64,000 nt of DNA from Gamsiella multidivaricata (taxonomy: Eukaryota > Mortierellomycota > Mortierellomycetes > Mortierellales > Mortierellaceae): contig NW_026251763.1 of the NCBI RefSeq assembly GCF_025024155.1, positions 124,001-188,000 of the forward strand. The letters run 5' to 3'. This document shows positions 46,444 to 59,800 of the stretch, piece after piece. The first letter of the stretch is position 1; every line of letters begins with the position of its first letter. The notes below the pieces were generated by a model. It was given only the letters and a program-made list of their open reading frames with translations, made no database searches and had not been told where the DNA came from. The position numbers and the translations under genes are program-made.

Positions 46444-49400
46444 ATGGCCCTTCATCAGAAGCCGCCGCAGCACGTCTTCATCCTCCCCACGCCCTGCGAT
46501 CAGTACAATCCGCTCTTTGACACCGTCCAGTCTACAGAAAACTTTGTGCTCCAGCGTACAAAGGCCTCGAAAAGCCAGTTTTTGAACTCGTTTCTGGGTA
46601 CCATCCAAAATGTGTAAGTGTAAAGTGGGATGGTATTGTCCGCTGTGGATGGTACCGATTGACAATGGCCAGTTGCAAATTGCTATTTATACAGAAGCAT
46701 AGCCTGAATGCTCACCCAATGATCTTCGATGCAATTGGTAGCTTCGACACCAAACAGGCACCGTTTCGAATTCTGTTTCGGCGTCAAGTCAACGCTCAAG
46801 CGCTGATGATTGCCGAGGCAGAGACACAAAAGAGCATAGATCAGGCCTGGAGCTGGGTGCAGGGTAGGTTAGAGAAGATGTAAGCGATTTGAACGTGCAT
46901 AACGCGTGTTTGTAAATGCCAGCTAATATTATTCTCACTATCAAACTCATTGACATCTCTCGATGTCCTAGACAACTTTGTGGTTGGACTACAAGTTCTG
47001 GATGATGCTCAGGAAAAGGAAGAATGGGTATTGACAAAGATTCGGTCGCTTGTGACACGAGCGGGTTAGTGCCTTGTTTATTTCTCGTAGCAAAAAGCAC
47101 GCGTTGCACAAATGATTTATATTGATCATCGGCGGCGACTGACAAGGATTGCGTATCTACGATTGTAGATAAGGGAACGGACGATATCACCTCGGATGAG
47201 AAGGTCAGAAGCGCCTCCCGTGCTTTTCGCCAGACCTTCAATGTCCTGCCCTCAGAACGACTCGTCAGCTATTACTCGTGTTCATATCACGGCAAGATGA
47301 TGAATCAGGGCTGGATGTATATCTCGGAGAATTACCTATGCTTTTATTCGTTCATGCTTGGGATGGAGACAAAGATCTTTTTGGAGCTGAAGGATATTGG
47401 CGATCTTCAAAAGGAAAAGAGTAAACGAGGTGTTTTTGCTGATGCCATTCGCGTCGTCATGAAGGATGAACAGGAGGTACGTGTTCCCTGCCGCTGATGC
47501 TTATTTGTCTCATTATGTTGCATCTGTCTTTAACTGATCTGCTAACAATGCGCAGTATTTCTTTTCCAACCTTTTTCATCGCGATGAAACGTACGATATG
47601 CTGGTCCAACTGACCACCTTGACTATGGAACGTTTGCTGAGGAGTACGGCACTGGAGCATGCACCCGGAATGTCTAACGGAGATGATTCAGAGAGCGTCA
47701 AGGATGTATTCTCTGTGGATGTCGACAGCTTAGACGGCACCGAGTCGTCGTATCCTCCTGCACCGACCACTCGACCCCTGCGGTTAGGTCTCGAGGAACA
47801 GAAGAGGGACAGTCAGTTCCAGCAGCGATTCACCTTGCCAACATCTGAGCATCTCATGGAAGAATCAAGTGCAACTATGGTCCAGGGAGATAAAACTGAG
47901 ATGTATCACGGGCGACTATATTTGTCTGAATCCTTCCTTTGCTTCATTTGCGCGGATGCAAACCCTTGTCTACTTGCATTGCCTCTGTACACCATCCGTC
48001 GTGTCGAGAGAATGAACTCGCGCTCCGCCATGTACGCACTCAACATTTTGACATGGCATCAGATGAGAATTGTCTTCCGCCTCAACGGACCCAGAACGCA
48101 GTGTGAGAAATTTTGCGGCACCCTCAAGACTAATTTGAAACTGCAAGTGAGGGCGATGCGAGCGCTGAAGCCATTTCTCGCCACCTGTTTCTCAGAGGCG
48201 CTTTTAGCCGATCGCCCCGATGTTGCTGAGAAAGACTCTGGACTCGGATGGATTTTTGAGTTCCCGGGCGACCCCAAAAAGTAAGATGCGATTCACAACG
48301 ATTTTCATTTTGATCTGCAACTCCTAGAGCTGTTCTGATCATGATGTCGCTATTCTATCTTTAGGCTTAAGAACAAGAGCAAGACCAAGCTCTGGCTTCA
48401 GTACTTGAAAGATAATGGACGAAACCTAACAATGACCAAGGTCGCCACATTTCCGAAACTTATTCGCGTTGGACTTCCGAACAAACTTCGTGGAGAGATT
48501 TGGGAGGCATGTTCTGGATCGCTCTTTCTCCGTTCGATGAATCCCGGAGAATATGCTAGACTGCTCAAAGATAACGAGGGCAAGATGTCCCTATCGCTGG
48601 AAGAAATCGAGAAGGACTTGAACAGGTTGATGCACTGCCCTCTTTCTGTAGTTCCACAAGTGCCAAGGGCGGCGTGTCTTTTATCGACTTACTAAGCTTT
48701 ATGTTTTCCTCGCATAGATCATTACCGGAATACCAGGCATATCAGGCCAATCAAGGCATCAACCGCCTTCGAAATGTATTAAGTGCATATGCTTGGAAGA
48801 ATCCAGACCTTGGCTATTGTCAGGCAATGAATATTGTTACAAGCGCCATCTTGATGTAAGTAGTATTTGACTCTGCAAATCATATTTCTGAAGCCGCAGA
48901 TTGAATGGATTTCCCTAATGAAGGTTTTTTTGTTGTTGTTGGTAATGTAGCTATCAGAGCGAGGAGCAGGCCTTCTGGACGTTGAACGTGTTGTGCGATC
49001 GCCTTCTGCCGGGCTACTACAGCACGTCCATGTACGGTGCATTATTGGACCAGACTATTCTTGAGCATCTGCTGGAGAAGACCATGCCTATCCTAAGCAA
49101 GCACTTGAAAAAAGTCGATGTCCAGCTCTCCGTGGCCTGTCTTCCATGGTTCCTCAGTCTATTTATCAACTCGATGCCGCTCATTTACGCCTTCAGAGTC
49201 CTCGATTGCTTCTTCTTCGAAGGACCCAAAGTACTTTTCCAGATTAGCTTGGGTAAGCGGCAGATCATATCATTGATTTGGTGTTAGCTCAAACCAAGCT
49301 TGACTATGTACTAACTGCCTCGATTGCTTTATCTTATGAACAAATAGCTATCTTAAAGGTCAACGGCGATGAATTGCTTGCATCCCGAGACGATGGGGCA

Positions 49401-51046
49401 TTCATGGACGTCCTGAAAAATTACTTTAATACCCTGGATCAGTCAGCGTTTCCCAACAGCACCAATCCAAAGGCGCGGGTACTGACAAAATTCAACGAGT
49501 TGATGTTAGTCGCCTACAAGGAATTTGAATCTGTGACACCGGAGCTCGTAGCAGAATTACGCAGGAACCATCAGCTTAAGGTCGTTCACAACATCGGAAG
49601 TTTCACTAAGCGTAGTACGCTTAGGAACATCAACCCTGGAAAGTTCTCAAAGGACGAGATGGGCGTTATCTACGACAGGTTTTACAATGCGTTGTTCTAC
49701 GGCCGCCCTCAAGCCCGTGGCTCCAATAAGCAGGAGAATGCGCGAACCCTGGATGCGACTACGTTTGTGTCCTTCTTAGGAAGCATTGCCCACTGGGCGC
49801 AGGTTGAGGATGACCAGACAGAGGCGGGCGATGCCATTTCCTTCAATGGCTCCCCACATCATCGCAGACGGGGGTCCAACTCGACCACATCGACTGCTCG
49901 GGAACGTCGGCAGATTGTGGGCAGACATTTCATTAATCGGCTGTTTGAGCGGTTTGATCAAAATGGTACAGGCTTGCTCTCTCTGCAGCAAATCACGACT
50001 GGGCTGGACGACATGATCAACGGCGACCTTATGACACGTATGCAGTTCTTTTTTGAGTTGCACGACTTGAACAAGGATGGAGCACTGAGTCGTGATGAGA
50101 TCTTGGGCATGTCAGAGAGTCTGCTGTTCATTTTCCGATTCGACGACGGCGATACGTATCTGGGAGCCATTTCGAATTTCATCCGCAACGCATTCGAGTT
50201 TGCGGAGAAGGTCGAGACACCCAAGGAGGAAGCAGAGCCCAGCGAAACTGTGGACGCGGAGAAGGACGCTAACGAGGACAGCACCTCTGATGTTTCGGAC
50301 GAAAAGAAAGTTAAAGAGGGAGAAAGTACACCTACAGAAGACGTTAAGGAATCCTCTAAAGAAAAGTCAGCCAATGCGAGCGAAGAGCCCGAGATCCGAA
50401 TGTCACTCCCTAGTTTCCGCATGGTGGTCCTGGCAGACGAATCATTAGAGAAATTTTTCGACTCTGGTTTCGCCAGTTCATTCAAGTTACTGGAGCCCAT
50501 TGATCGTCAGCGTGGCCTGTTTGCGAGGGAGGTCTTTGATTCGTTGTTGTCCGAGGGAAGGAAGCTTGCAGGCAGCATTGCAGGCGGGATTCAAAGCAGG
50601 AATCGATCACAGCCATCTACTCCAGGCATACCCAACTCCGCGACGCCTCCTTCTGTATCGTCAGCACCCCTCCCCGAAAATTCGACTATGGATGGTACCA
50701 AGTCTGTCGATAAAGGCGAGATCGACTCGGACGAGAAGAGCTCTAAACCCGTACAGGATAAAGACAAGAGTGCTGACCGGACCGAAGATGAGGATGATGA
50801 AGACTACGAGGACGAAGAAGAGGACGGCGAAGGCGACGATTTGCTTGATGAGGTCGATAAGGTAGGCTTTGCAGGGTGACACGCACTCTCATTGATACCC
50901 AGAATTTCTTCTCAACATCTAACGTTTTCTCTTGTATTTGTATGGTCAAATTCTAGTTCCTGACAGAATTCGATCTGGAAAGCAGTGGAAAGAAGGATCT
51001 CGGACTGACCTCTGTAGCTGGAGCCGCCGATACCGCAAGCCTATAA
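46444..51046 (+). CDS. GRAM-TBC-EF-hand Rab GTPase-activating protein (TBC1D8/9, yeast Mdr1/Gyp2 type)
   Basis: Ten exons: 46444-46611, 46695-46863, 46972-47064, 47169-47476, 47556-48280, 48365-48625, 48718-48855, 48951-49252, 49348-50861 and 50957-51046, giving 1255 residues. Order: N-terminal domain with NFVLQRT; GRAM 1 (about 170-250); GRAM 2 (about 340-440); TBC (about 520-735) with [12 protein letters not shown], the arginine-finger block IEKDLNRSLPEY and the glutamine-finger block [11 protein letters not shown]-hand pair (about 918-985); long acidic C-terminus. Both TBC fingers are present, so GAP activity is expected; yeast Gyp2 acts on Ypt6. The second EF-hand, [12 protein letters not shown], is canonical, while the first lacks the final acidic residue. 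The first donor is GTGTAA, weaker than the rest. It converges with the membrane-protein gene 69 bases downstream. Confidence 0.92.
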
Positions 51047-51115
51047 TACGCCTAATCTCGTGCATTCATATATACATACAAAATAAACCTGAACAGATAT
51101 TTATTTACAATTATG

Positions 51116-52442
51116 TCAAATAATCTCGCCATAGAGCGCAAGCCCAATCAAGAAGATGCCCATTGCTGCCATCAGGGTTCCGTATGAAGTTGCAGGGACA
51201 CTCCAACGATCTGGCATGAGTACTCCCCATATGACATACAAGATGCCATGGATCAAGGCAGCTGGGAGCAGCAACTTCCATCCAGAGTAACCCAGCCAAC
51301 AGCACAGGCCAATGTGCACCATCATGCTAGAAGTTCGTCCCATAAGACTCCACCATGGACGATCAATGCCCAATAGATGCCTGGCCTCCTGTGCGGCAAC
51401 AACCCTGTCTTTTGTATCCATATCATCTTCGTCCCCTGTATCCTTGACGCCGTTTTCGATGTCATTAATATCCACGACAGCCGCCGCTGTTGATTCGGAC
51501 GTAGCAGATGTTCTGTTGTTGCTGGTGAGTACAGAGCGGTAATCATCGTCCGAAATCCATCGCGTATAGACTAGCGACTGCCCGATATAGTACAGGGTTT
51601 CGATGCCTGACCAGCCAAGTCCCAGCCAATATACGGCGCCAAAATCCGCTTCTATGCTCAGCGCTGTAATGATCCCCAGTCGAATGATTTCCTCTAGCAG
51701 GCCGGCCGAGAACAGCGTGGACAACTCGCACAGAAGTCCGTCTATATGGAGGACCTTGTAAAAGAGTGAAAAGAGCGGCCTCCTAGACGCGAATGCGGCC
51801 GCCCAGCCGACCATGCCAACTACGAATCGATCTATCGTAGCACAGTGTTTATTGTTTGGATGTTGTTAGCGCACTTGATCATGTGTGTCCGCGAGATGGA
51901 AAGGGGCATTGTCAAATCCACACGCACAGAGACTGAGCAAGGCACAAATGAAGAGAACGCTTACCCCAGCGCACGATAGAGTCATTATCAACAGATGGAA
52001 GTAATAGTAGCAGAGCGGCAAAGACGACCCAGATGGACAGCAATATTGGGGACAGTGCAACATAGGTCCAAAACAGCTGCCTCGAACTGACATTGTCTAC
52101 ATCGCCGACATCTGTCTTTCCAGAAGACGAAGTTCGGTGTTTCCCGGGCAGCAGAGAATCTGTGGAAGAGCAGGAGGAGGAATAAGTTGAGAACGAGGAC
52201 CTTGAAGAGACGGATGCGTTGTCGTCTTGATCAGGAACTGTAATAAGAACAGATCGCCGAACAGTCGAGTTTCTTGAGCCTTGCCAGGGCCCTGAGACCA
52301 AATCGCCTGTTCCCGCGCCCATCCTGCCGCCTTCGCTTGCTGCTGCATCCGCGGCTGTGACTGAGCCATAGTTCTGATGCCGGCTGCTGAGCGGGGCTGA
52401 CGACGAGGCCGAGTCGCTCAACCGACGTGGTGCTGAGGCCAT
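51116..52442 (-). CDS. Multi-pass membrane protein with YhfC/APH-1-like motifs
   Basis: Two exons on the minus strand, 52442-51965 and 51831-51116, giving 397 residues. The first 115 residues are Ser-rich and cytosolic-looking. About seven to eight hydrophobic spans follow. Three polar motifs lie within them: GLLEEIIRLGIITAL, then YWLGLGWSGIETLYYIG, then a histidine in SMMVHIGLC and another in AALIHGILYVIWG. Order and spacing resemble YhfC/APH-1 members of the CPBP glutamic intramembrane protease group (EExxR, GxxxxGIE, two later His). Here Trp stands where YhfC-type sequences usually have His in the second motif. A hydrophilic insert of about 60 residues separates motifs two and three. Role as protease or scaffold is inferred and not shown. 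It is divergent from VPS33 by 349 bp. Confidence 0.75.
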
Positions 52443-52791
52443 GTCGCAATGATATACAGATAAAGCGGAGCGAATGAGGAAACAGCGAAGATAAAGCACT
52501 GAGGGGGGTTGGAGGAGAGCGGTGGTGTGAGAAGAAGGAGTATCGAGGGAGGAGGCGTGCCGACCCCTTTTGTTACAAATGCCGCACGCGCGCGCGCTGT
52601 GGTCACAGGGGCCCGCGTTGAGGCCCATAGGGAGCATCGCCCAGAGAGCGGAAGGATGTTCAGTGCTGCCCGTCACAAGCACGCGTGAACTTGACCCAGG
52701 CCGTTGGGTTCGTTGAATCATCCCCGCATTCACCTCATTCACCTTCGCTCGTGGCAGGACAGACAGACAGCACATCAACAGGACGCACGCC
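52443..52791. promoter_or_regulatory. Divergent promoter between membrane-protein gene and VPS33
   Basis: The start codons lie 349 bp apart facing outward. The region includes an alternating CG run (about 52585-52597, CACGCGCGCGCGC) next to a GC-rich stretch. Both promoters should sit here; shared control is inferred. Confidence 0.45.
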
Positions 52792-55149
52792 ATGTCTACA
52801 TCAACAGCCGCTGCAGTCGCCGCTGCTTCCACACCTGCCCAGCCAACGGGGGCTCATCTGGGCCACAGCTCCTTGAACATCGACTCTCTCCGCGACCTGG
52901 CACGCAAGGAGCTGGTCAACGTGCTTGACTCGGTACGGCGCCTTCATTCAGCCTCTGCTAAAGTCCTTATATTCAATGATAATGCCGCGACTAACATCGT
53001 CGACTACGATCCACGCTGGTTGAGAACAGGTTCAAGGCAAGAAAGGACTGGTGCTGGATCCCAATCTCAGTGGACCATTGAGTCTTATCGCAGAATTTGC
53101 GCTGTTGAAGGCAAGTCCAGGAACATGGTACTGGGATGCTGTGGACCGGATACGGCATCGCAAAGAAGGAAGATGGCGCTGACACTTGCTGGCCATTTCT
53201 GTGTTTCATAGGATCATGGCGTTGAGAAAATATACCACCTTCAGGCGGGACCATTGGAGACGGACTGCAAGAACCTCATCTATATCTGTCGACCCCAAGT
53301 CAACTATATGAAGTACATCGCAGGTAAAGAGGAGATATTAATCCAACAGAGTGGGCCATGAAAGAAATATACCGCTTACCTGGCTCTGACCGTGAGGAAC
53401 TCTCGCTTTTATTTTACATAGAACATATTCATACTCACACCAGGGAATCTCAAGCAGGACCTTACACATACTCCCTCTTCTTTGTGCCAAGGCGAACTGC
53501 ACTTTGCGAAAAAGTCCTGGAGGATGAGGGAGTTTTTGGCGAAATCACCAAGGGCGAATATCACCTGGATTTGATCCCTCTGGAGGACGATCTTTTAAGC
53601 CTGGAGTGGGACTCGACCTTCAAAGAACTATATCTCGATCAGGACACCACTTCGATTTACTATGCTGCCAAAGCTCTCATGCGGCTGCAAGGAATTTATG
53701 GCTGGTTCCCACGTATCCTCGGAAAGGGTGATTACTCAAAGGCGCTCTGCGACATGATGCTCCGGATGAGGCGCGAGATGGCCGTGGACGACCTGGACGC
53801 CTCACAGACGACGCAGATGTCCCAGAATATCGACTCCTTGATTATTATTGACCGTAGCGTGGATATGGTCACACCGCTTTGCACACAATTGACATATGAG
53901 GGACTGATCGACGAGATTTTCCACATCAAGAACTGTAAGTCTGACTTTGATGCTCAGACTATAGAACCCGTAAAAGGATTTGATTGCTGGTATTGTGTCA
54001 GTTGACCGTTTTCTTCGTTATCTGATACTAGCCTTTGTCGGGGTTGATGCAAGTCTGGTAAGTTCAGCGCCTGCTCCAACAGGAGCTGGATCAGCAGGTG
54101 GACCTATGGGTTCAGGTTCAGGTTCAGGGACGACAGTCCCAGGAAAGAAGAAGGTCCCGCTCAATGGGGGTGACAAGCTGTTTAGCGAAATCCGTGACCT
54201 CAACTTTGCGGTCGTCGGAGGTCTACTAAACAAAGTGGCGAAGCGTATCAACGCAGACTATGAGGAGCGACACAACGCCAAGACTGTGCCGCAAATTCGG
54301 CAGTTTATTGTGAAGATGGGCGGACTGGCTGCAGAGCACCAATCTCTTCGTCTTCGTAAGTAGTCCCACATTAACGAGGGGATCATATTGTCCATATACA
54401 GCGATTTTTACTAACGCTATTGCTCGACGACAAACAGATACATCGCTCGCAGAACAGATCATGGACTACACAATGACGGACGACTTTAACAAAATTCTGG
54501 AGGTTCAACAGAGTACGTGCCGTTGTATCGCAGCATATGGACAACTGTTGTTTGCGCTCCCTTTTTTTAACGCCTTTTCTTTTGTCTTTTATGCAGACAT
54601 CGTAGCTGGTATTGCGACCAACAAGGAGCCGGAGTATATCGAGGAAATGATCAATAAGCAAGCACCGCTTGTCCAGGTCCTTCGTTTGCTCTGCCTCTAC
54701 TCGCTCGTCAATAACGGACTGAAGCCTAAGCAGTTTGAATTCTTTAAGAAGGAGATTCTGGAGGCCTATGGATTCGAGCACATTCAGACGCTAGAAAATT
54801 TGCGTCGTCTGGGTATGCTGACGAAGCAAGTAGTGACAAAGAACCCCTACAGCCTTGTGCGCCGCAGTTTATCCTTGATTGTGGATGAAGTGAATGAGCA
54901 CGCGCCAAACGATATCTCGTACGTTTATTCTGGATATGCACCTCTCAGTGTGAGACTGGTTCAATGTGTGGTGCAGCGGGGCAGGGATGGAAAGCAGGCT
55001 GGGGGGGCTGGCGGAAAGGGCCTCGGTCTTGGGGGTGGAAATGGATGGAAGGGCTTTGAGGATGTGCTGCGCATGCTCCCTGGGCGGACGTTTGATGAAA
55101 AGCAACGCGTGGATGACGGCCAACCGCTGTCTTCGAAGAGTAAGTGTCT

Positions 55150-55181
<32 letters not shown>

Positions 55182-55454
55182 GGGGACCATTAATTGGTCC
55201 AAGACATCAGAGAGCACAGCAATCGGACACTTACACATATGTATTCTGAAATAGGATCAAATGGCCAGCCAAGAATCTCGCTCGTATTCTTCCTCGGAGG
55301 ATGCACATTTACGGAGGTATCGGCCACCCGATTCTTGGCCTCCCAAGAGGGAGGTCAACGCGACTTTGTGATTTGCACCACACAGATTTTGAACGGCAAT
55401 ACGCTGGTGGACTCGCTTGTGCAAAAAGTTCCAGACCTCCATGCTTCTGCATGA
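52792..55454 (+). CDS. VPS33: VPS33, Sec1/Munc18 subunit of the HOPS/CORVET tethering complexes
   Basis: Eight exons: 52792-52932, 53030-53110, 53212-53323, 53422-53934, 54032-54355, 54438-54512, 54597-55139 and 55255-55454, giving 662 residues (yeast 691). The SM fold is plain: GKKGLVLDPNLSGPLSLIAE near the start, YSLFFVPRRTALCEKVLEDE, then IDSLIIIDRSVDMVTPLCTQ and TYEGLIDEIF, and at the end VFFLGGCTFTEVSATRFLA, the typical closing block of Vps33. It binds SNAREs and templates SNARE assembly for vacuole/lysosome fusion. Two points are odd. Intron 2 begins with GC (AAG then GCAAGT) instead of GT, and the frame and conserved LLKDHGVEK sequence permit no nearby GT. A Gly/Ser/Pro insert (about 300-330) lies in domain 3a. 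Intron 7 holds a T run of about 30. Confidence 0.95.
53111..53211 (+). other. GC-AG intron in VPS33
   Basis: The donor is AAG followed by GCAAGT and the acceptor is TTTCATAG. Joining 53110 to 53212 gives the conserved LLKDHGVEK in frame. GT dinucleotides nearby would break the frame. GC-AG introns are a known minor class spliced by the major spliceosome. Confidence 0.85.
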
Positions 55455-56800
55455 CGATTGAGCTGAAAGGATAAACCTAACGAATATTTCGTCCGCAGCA
55501 CTTGCAAGAGCCGACACTAAATCAAGCAGGCCATGAATAAACGAGGACTCAATGAAGGGGACCGAGCAGCGTACATGTGCATTAACTACATAGGCTACCG
55601 ATGCCTGTGCTCTCGAATAAAGGGTTGAACTGAATAGATGCGCATGGACATGTGTCCTGCTGCATGTTTCTAGCGGGCAAGGGTGACGGCGGGCATTCAT
55701 GCAGAAACAGAAAGGGAAACAAGACAGCGCCGTCGAGGGTATTATTTGTTTGTGTAAAAAAGCGAGGTCAAGGACCCCAGCCGGCAGGATCTGAAGAAGT
55801 GGATCCAAGGGCGAAAGGTGAAAGGAATAGAGGAACATAGGAACGAAGGAAGGTAAAGAAGGGTGGGGGAGGCAGAGTGCTTTAGAGCGCGGCAGGAACA
55901 GCTATGCGAGATGCATGTGAAGTCCTGCGCAGCCTGGGTAGGAGGTTAAGGAGAGGTTCTTGAGAAGACACGGGTCATTTTCTCGTAAGTCGGACTGACT
56001 AGCTGTGTTGAGACGCGCATTTTTTTATTCCCCTAGTCGCGGGCAAATGGTGCCTTTGATTAGCTTCGTTTCTGGGTGCGCCATGTGCGATACCCTTCAA
56101 AAGTTAAAAAAAAGGCGTGGCTGAGAGCCCATGAGAAGGTCCCTTCCCCCGTTTTTTTTTTTTTATTCTTCTCAACGGCTTTTCCCTGATTTGAAGCATT
56201 CAGCATTCGCGCCCTGCTCACTCGCTCGGGGCACCCATTTAAACAGACAGTTGGAGGATGAATGGTTTGTAGGGGGGTAATGAAAAGAAAAGAAAAGAAA
56301 GGGGGCGAGGGAGGCTGGGAACTACAGGCCACAGCGTGTTTGTGTATGCGCATGAATTTTCACAGCAGCAAAGCAAAAGGCAGATCAATGGGATTATTGG
56401 TTGGGGTGAAGCAACCTTGTCCGGGAGCGCGGGTCCCCGCCCATAGACTATCCTCTCGACCATGGTGGGTCAATGTTCTTGTCATTTCAATCGGTTATAT
56501 TATAGTACAGTCTGGCATTTCCATTGGAGGTGTCGACACGACTTTCTGGATCCGTGGCAGCGTCAGCTAGATGAATTAGTCAAAAAAAGAATGCAGAGCA
56601 GAGACAAAGAACACCACACTATCCTTCAGCGCTCCGTACTGTTACTGTGAGGCTCGATTCTGGTCAACCTAAATGGAAGGACCGGCTCAATCAAGCAAAA
56701 AAAGCGCGACCCTGACGCCGTTTGCCCTTGGGGCACAGGTAAATCTTGTCCTTGGTCCCTTTTGCTGTCTTAAGAGAACATGCAGCTGCGGGCTACAGCC

Positions 56801-56831
<31 letters not shown>

Positions 56832-59800
56832 AAACACTGGAGATCCGCTGATGACCCTTCCACGAGTATTGCTTGCCTTTAGATGTAAGACAAAGCATAT
56901 CGACCCCCTCTCTTTAGAACTATGTAAAGACTGTGCATTGCTGTTGCTTTTGCTGCTGCATGAATGAGTCTGTGTAGATGGTGGCAAACGACTACGACGG
57001 TGGGTGTGCAAAGCATCAACGCGAACATCGATTCGATCGCGGGCAGAAAAAGGGTGACAACAATTGCAGGTGACCGGGGTCGTTTGTCAAACAAAATAGA
57101 AAGACGCCGTTCATTTTTGCAAAATGTAACCCGTTGGTAGACTATGTTCAGTTGCGGTCTTCGTATTAATGACCTTGCCCCCTTGCTTTTCCGTCCTTGT
57201 GCAAAGTAAAAGTTCAAGTAGGCAAACAAACAATCAGATCTCAGTGTATAAATAACGCATTCAAAAGATGCAGACATAGATTCAGATTCAGATTCAGGAA
57301 CGTTGTTGAGCCTGTGCACAAGTTTAACCCTTCCATAGTTGCTGTGTTTAGTCACTATCCTTGGCTATTCATTAATAGGCACTTGTACATGGGCCGGATA
57401 AAACGCCGAGGCATGAATTGGTATTAGTGGTGCATCGCCCGCCACGCGAGGCCCCTGTCAATTAGATCTTTGTTGTAACACTGTTGTGTCTCATGCCATG
57501 CACATGAAGTATGCCCAATGTCCACACCATCTTGATCGGCAACAGTAGCACAAAAAGCGAAGATCGGCGCGGGACATGCGTTCCCTTCCGATCAAGCACT
57601 TGTTCTTTTATTTCGTGGCCAAGCTAAGCACCCCGTAGAAACATTCACAGTCAAGGACAGATGCACGAGACATGGGCTTGCAATAATGCAAACCTTTCTA
57701 TTCATTCCAAGGTGCGAGCAAACAAAACAAGAAGCCAGCTAAGGGCCAAAGAAGCCATCCATTCCCTTCATACTCCCTACCTCCTTTATGCTTCTTTGTT
57801 CCGCACCCTACAATCCCAATAATCAAAGGGGTATAGAGTGCATTCGGGGGCCATTTGAATCGGAATTCCTCCTATATAGCAAAGTGATTTCGGCTGTGTT
57901 GGTGCGCTCGAGTGACTTCTCCCTCTTGTCGACCTGGATTTAATGCTCGATGCAGGCAGGATATCCTCTTACTTCTTGATTGAGCCAATGTGCTCACGGA
58001 CGAGGTGCCCTCGTTTTGTGGTGCGGGGTAGGACCCAGGTAACAACGTGAACACAAGAGTAAATATTCAGGTTATAGCCAAGGGAACGAATAAGGACAAG
58101 GCTGTATAGACGATAGCTGTTAATACCACTCAATTGCTTAGATCGTGCGCGTGAATCTGGAAGGATAACATAGCAATTTTTTTCCTGCCCCTTTTGAAGT
58201 ACCTTTTGAGCCCATTCAATTCGGTCCAGTAAATAAATGCGTGAGTTACTTGAGAGGGCTGGATGGATCCGCAATGGTACATCTCCCATTACCCCTCGAT
58301 CTGTCACTAGCAACAACATTCACCGGATTTTCATTCCCTTGCTCGCTCTGTCTACTGGCGCAGAATGGGATCCCGCAATGAAATTCTCCCTAACGGAATA
58401 CCGAGCGTGTTTTACTATCGAAAAAGGGAGTCGCATAGACTGCATATCCTAAAGCTGGGTAATATTTTTTTTTTTTTTTTTTTTTTTGCATTAGCTTGCC
58501 TTGCTTTGCTATGTGACGAGAATGACTGTACCGATCGCCAGCAATTTGTGGACTGGCACATAGCTGTTGCCCCTGACCTGGTCTTAGCATGCACACAATG
58601 CGTAGATAGTTTGTTTTCCTTAATGCATTAATAGCCTTTTTTTTTGGTTAACTTGGGGGTGGGGATGTTTTATTGCCTGCTTTGTTTTTTCTACTTTACC
58701 TGCATTAATATAGCCCATGCGCAATTCAGCTTCGCTCCCGAGTGCTTCGGTCGGTCCACGAAAAAGAGATACTGGCATGTTATGAACAACAGCATAGGAA
58801 GAAGTAAAGGAGTCATGGAATTACTGCCATGTCAAACAGAGCAGCATCGGGATAGGATCTGGGTTGAAATCGCTACATAACAAAATGCTTGCTTGCTGCA
58901 ATGCATCCCTTGTTCTCTGGTCGAGTCCTGCTAGGGCCAACGCTCTCTGCCGCTCTGTCCCATATGGTTCGATGTTGTCCCTATGTAATATCCTGCAATG
59001 TTGAGGATATGATATTTCAATTGCATTCTATTCAATCGTTCCTGTTAGCGCGCACAGATACACTTCTCCTGGTTCTTTCGACGCGACTCGTTGCAAAAAA
59101 AAAAAAGCATTTATACCGTTGACATTTCATTCATCCCTCCCCCCAACTTTTCTGGTCTTCATTCTCTACTTTACTCCCATTACTCACAACTCACTGCTAT
59201 CACCCCAATCCATATCAATCGTCCTACAAATTTCTGTAAGTAGCAGACGACTGGACTGCCATCACACTTTTATATTTTTATATCTTTATATTTTCATACT
59301 TCTTTTAAACTGTCGTGACAGGCGGGATCGGAGCACTGAACTATGAGTCCAAGCACGTCTGAGAAGAGGCTAGAAATGTAGATCGTTGGATCCAAACCTG
59401 CTAGCGGTGTCTTAGATTGGTCTTGGTGACCTTCGCCCTTTTGTCGCCTTCAGGGGCAAGGGCGTTAGCCATGGTGTTCATTGCCATTCATTATCGCCTT
59501 GTGCTTAAAGTGTATCCTTAACCTTACTCCTTTTTCCGTATCCACTTTCACCTCTCGTTATTTTCATTTCGCCGCTGGATCTTGTTGCTGTATCGTGCCC
59601 ATCTTGGCTCAGACGGGGTTGTTTGAGGATTGAGCACTTTGAAAGAGAACATTATATCGGGAGGTATTTTTTCGAGCAAGAGGATGTCCCAACGACCCAC
59701 AACCCCACGATATCATTCTCATCACTCCCCAGTACCCCACTCTGAGCCGCCCTCGCTGATCCGTTGTCCCTTGAGCCTTGGTCCTTGTTTCTTACTCTCT

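Noticed and set aside
53440..53460. Acceptors at CTCAAG or AAGCAG for VPS33 exon 4
   Set aside because: They fit the phase but remove the usual spacer before the FFVPRR motif; the acceptor at 53421 keeps phase and gives the expected length.
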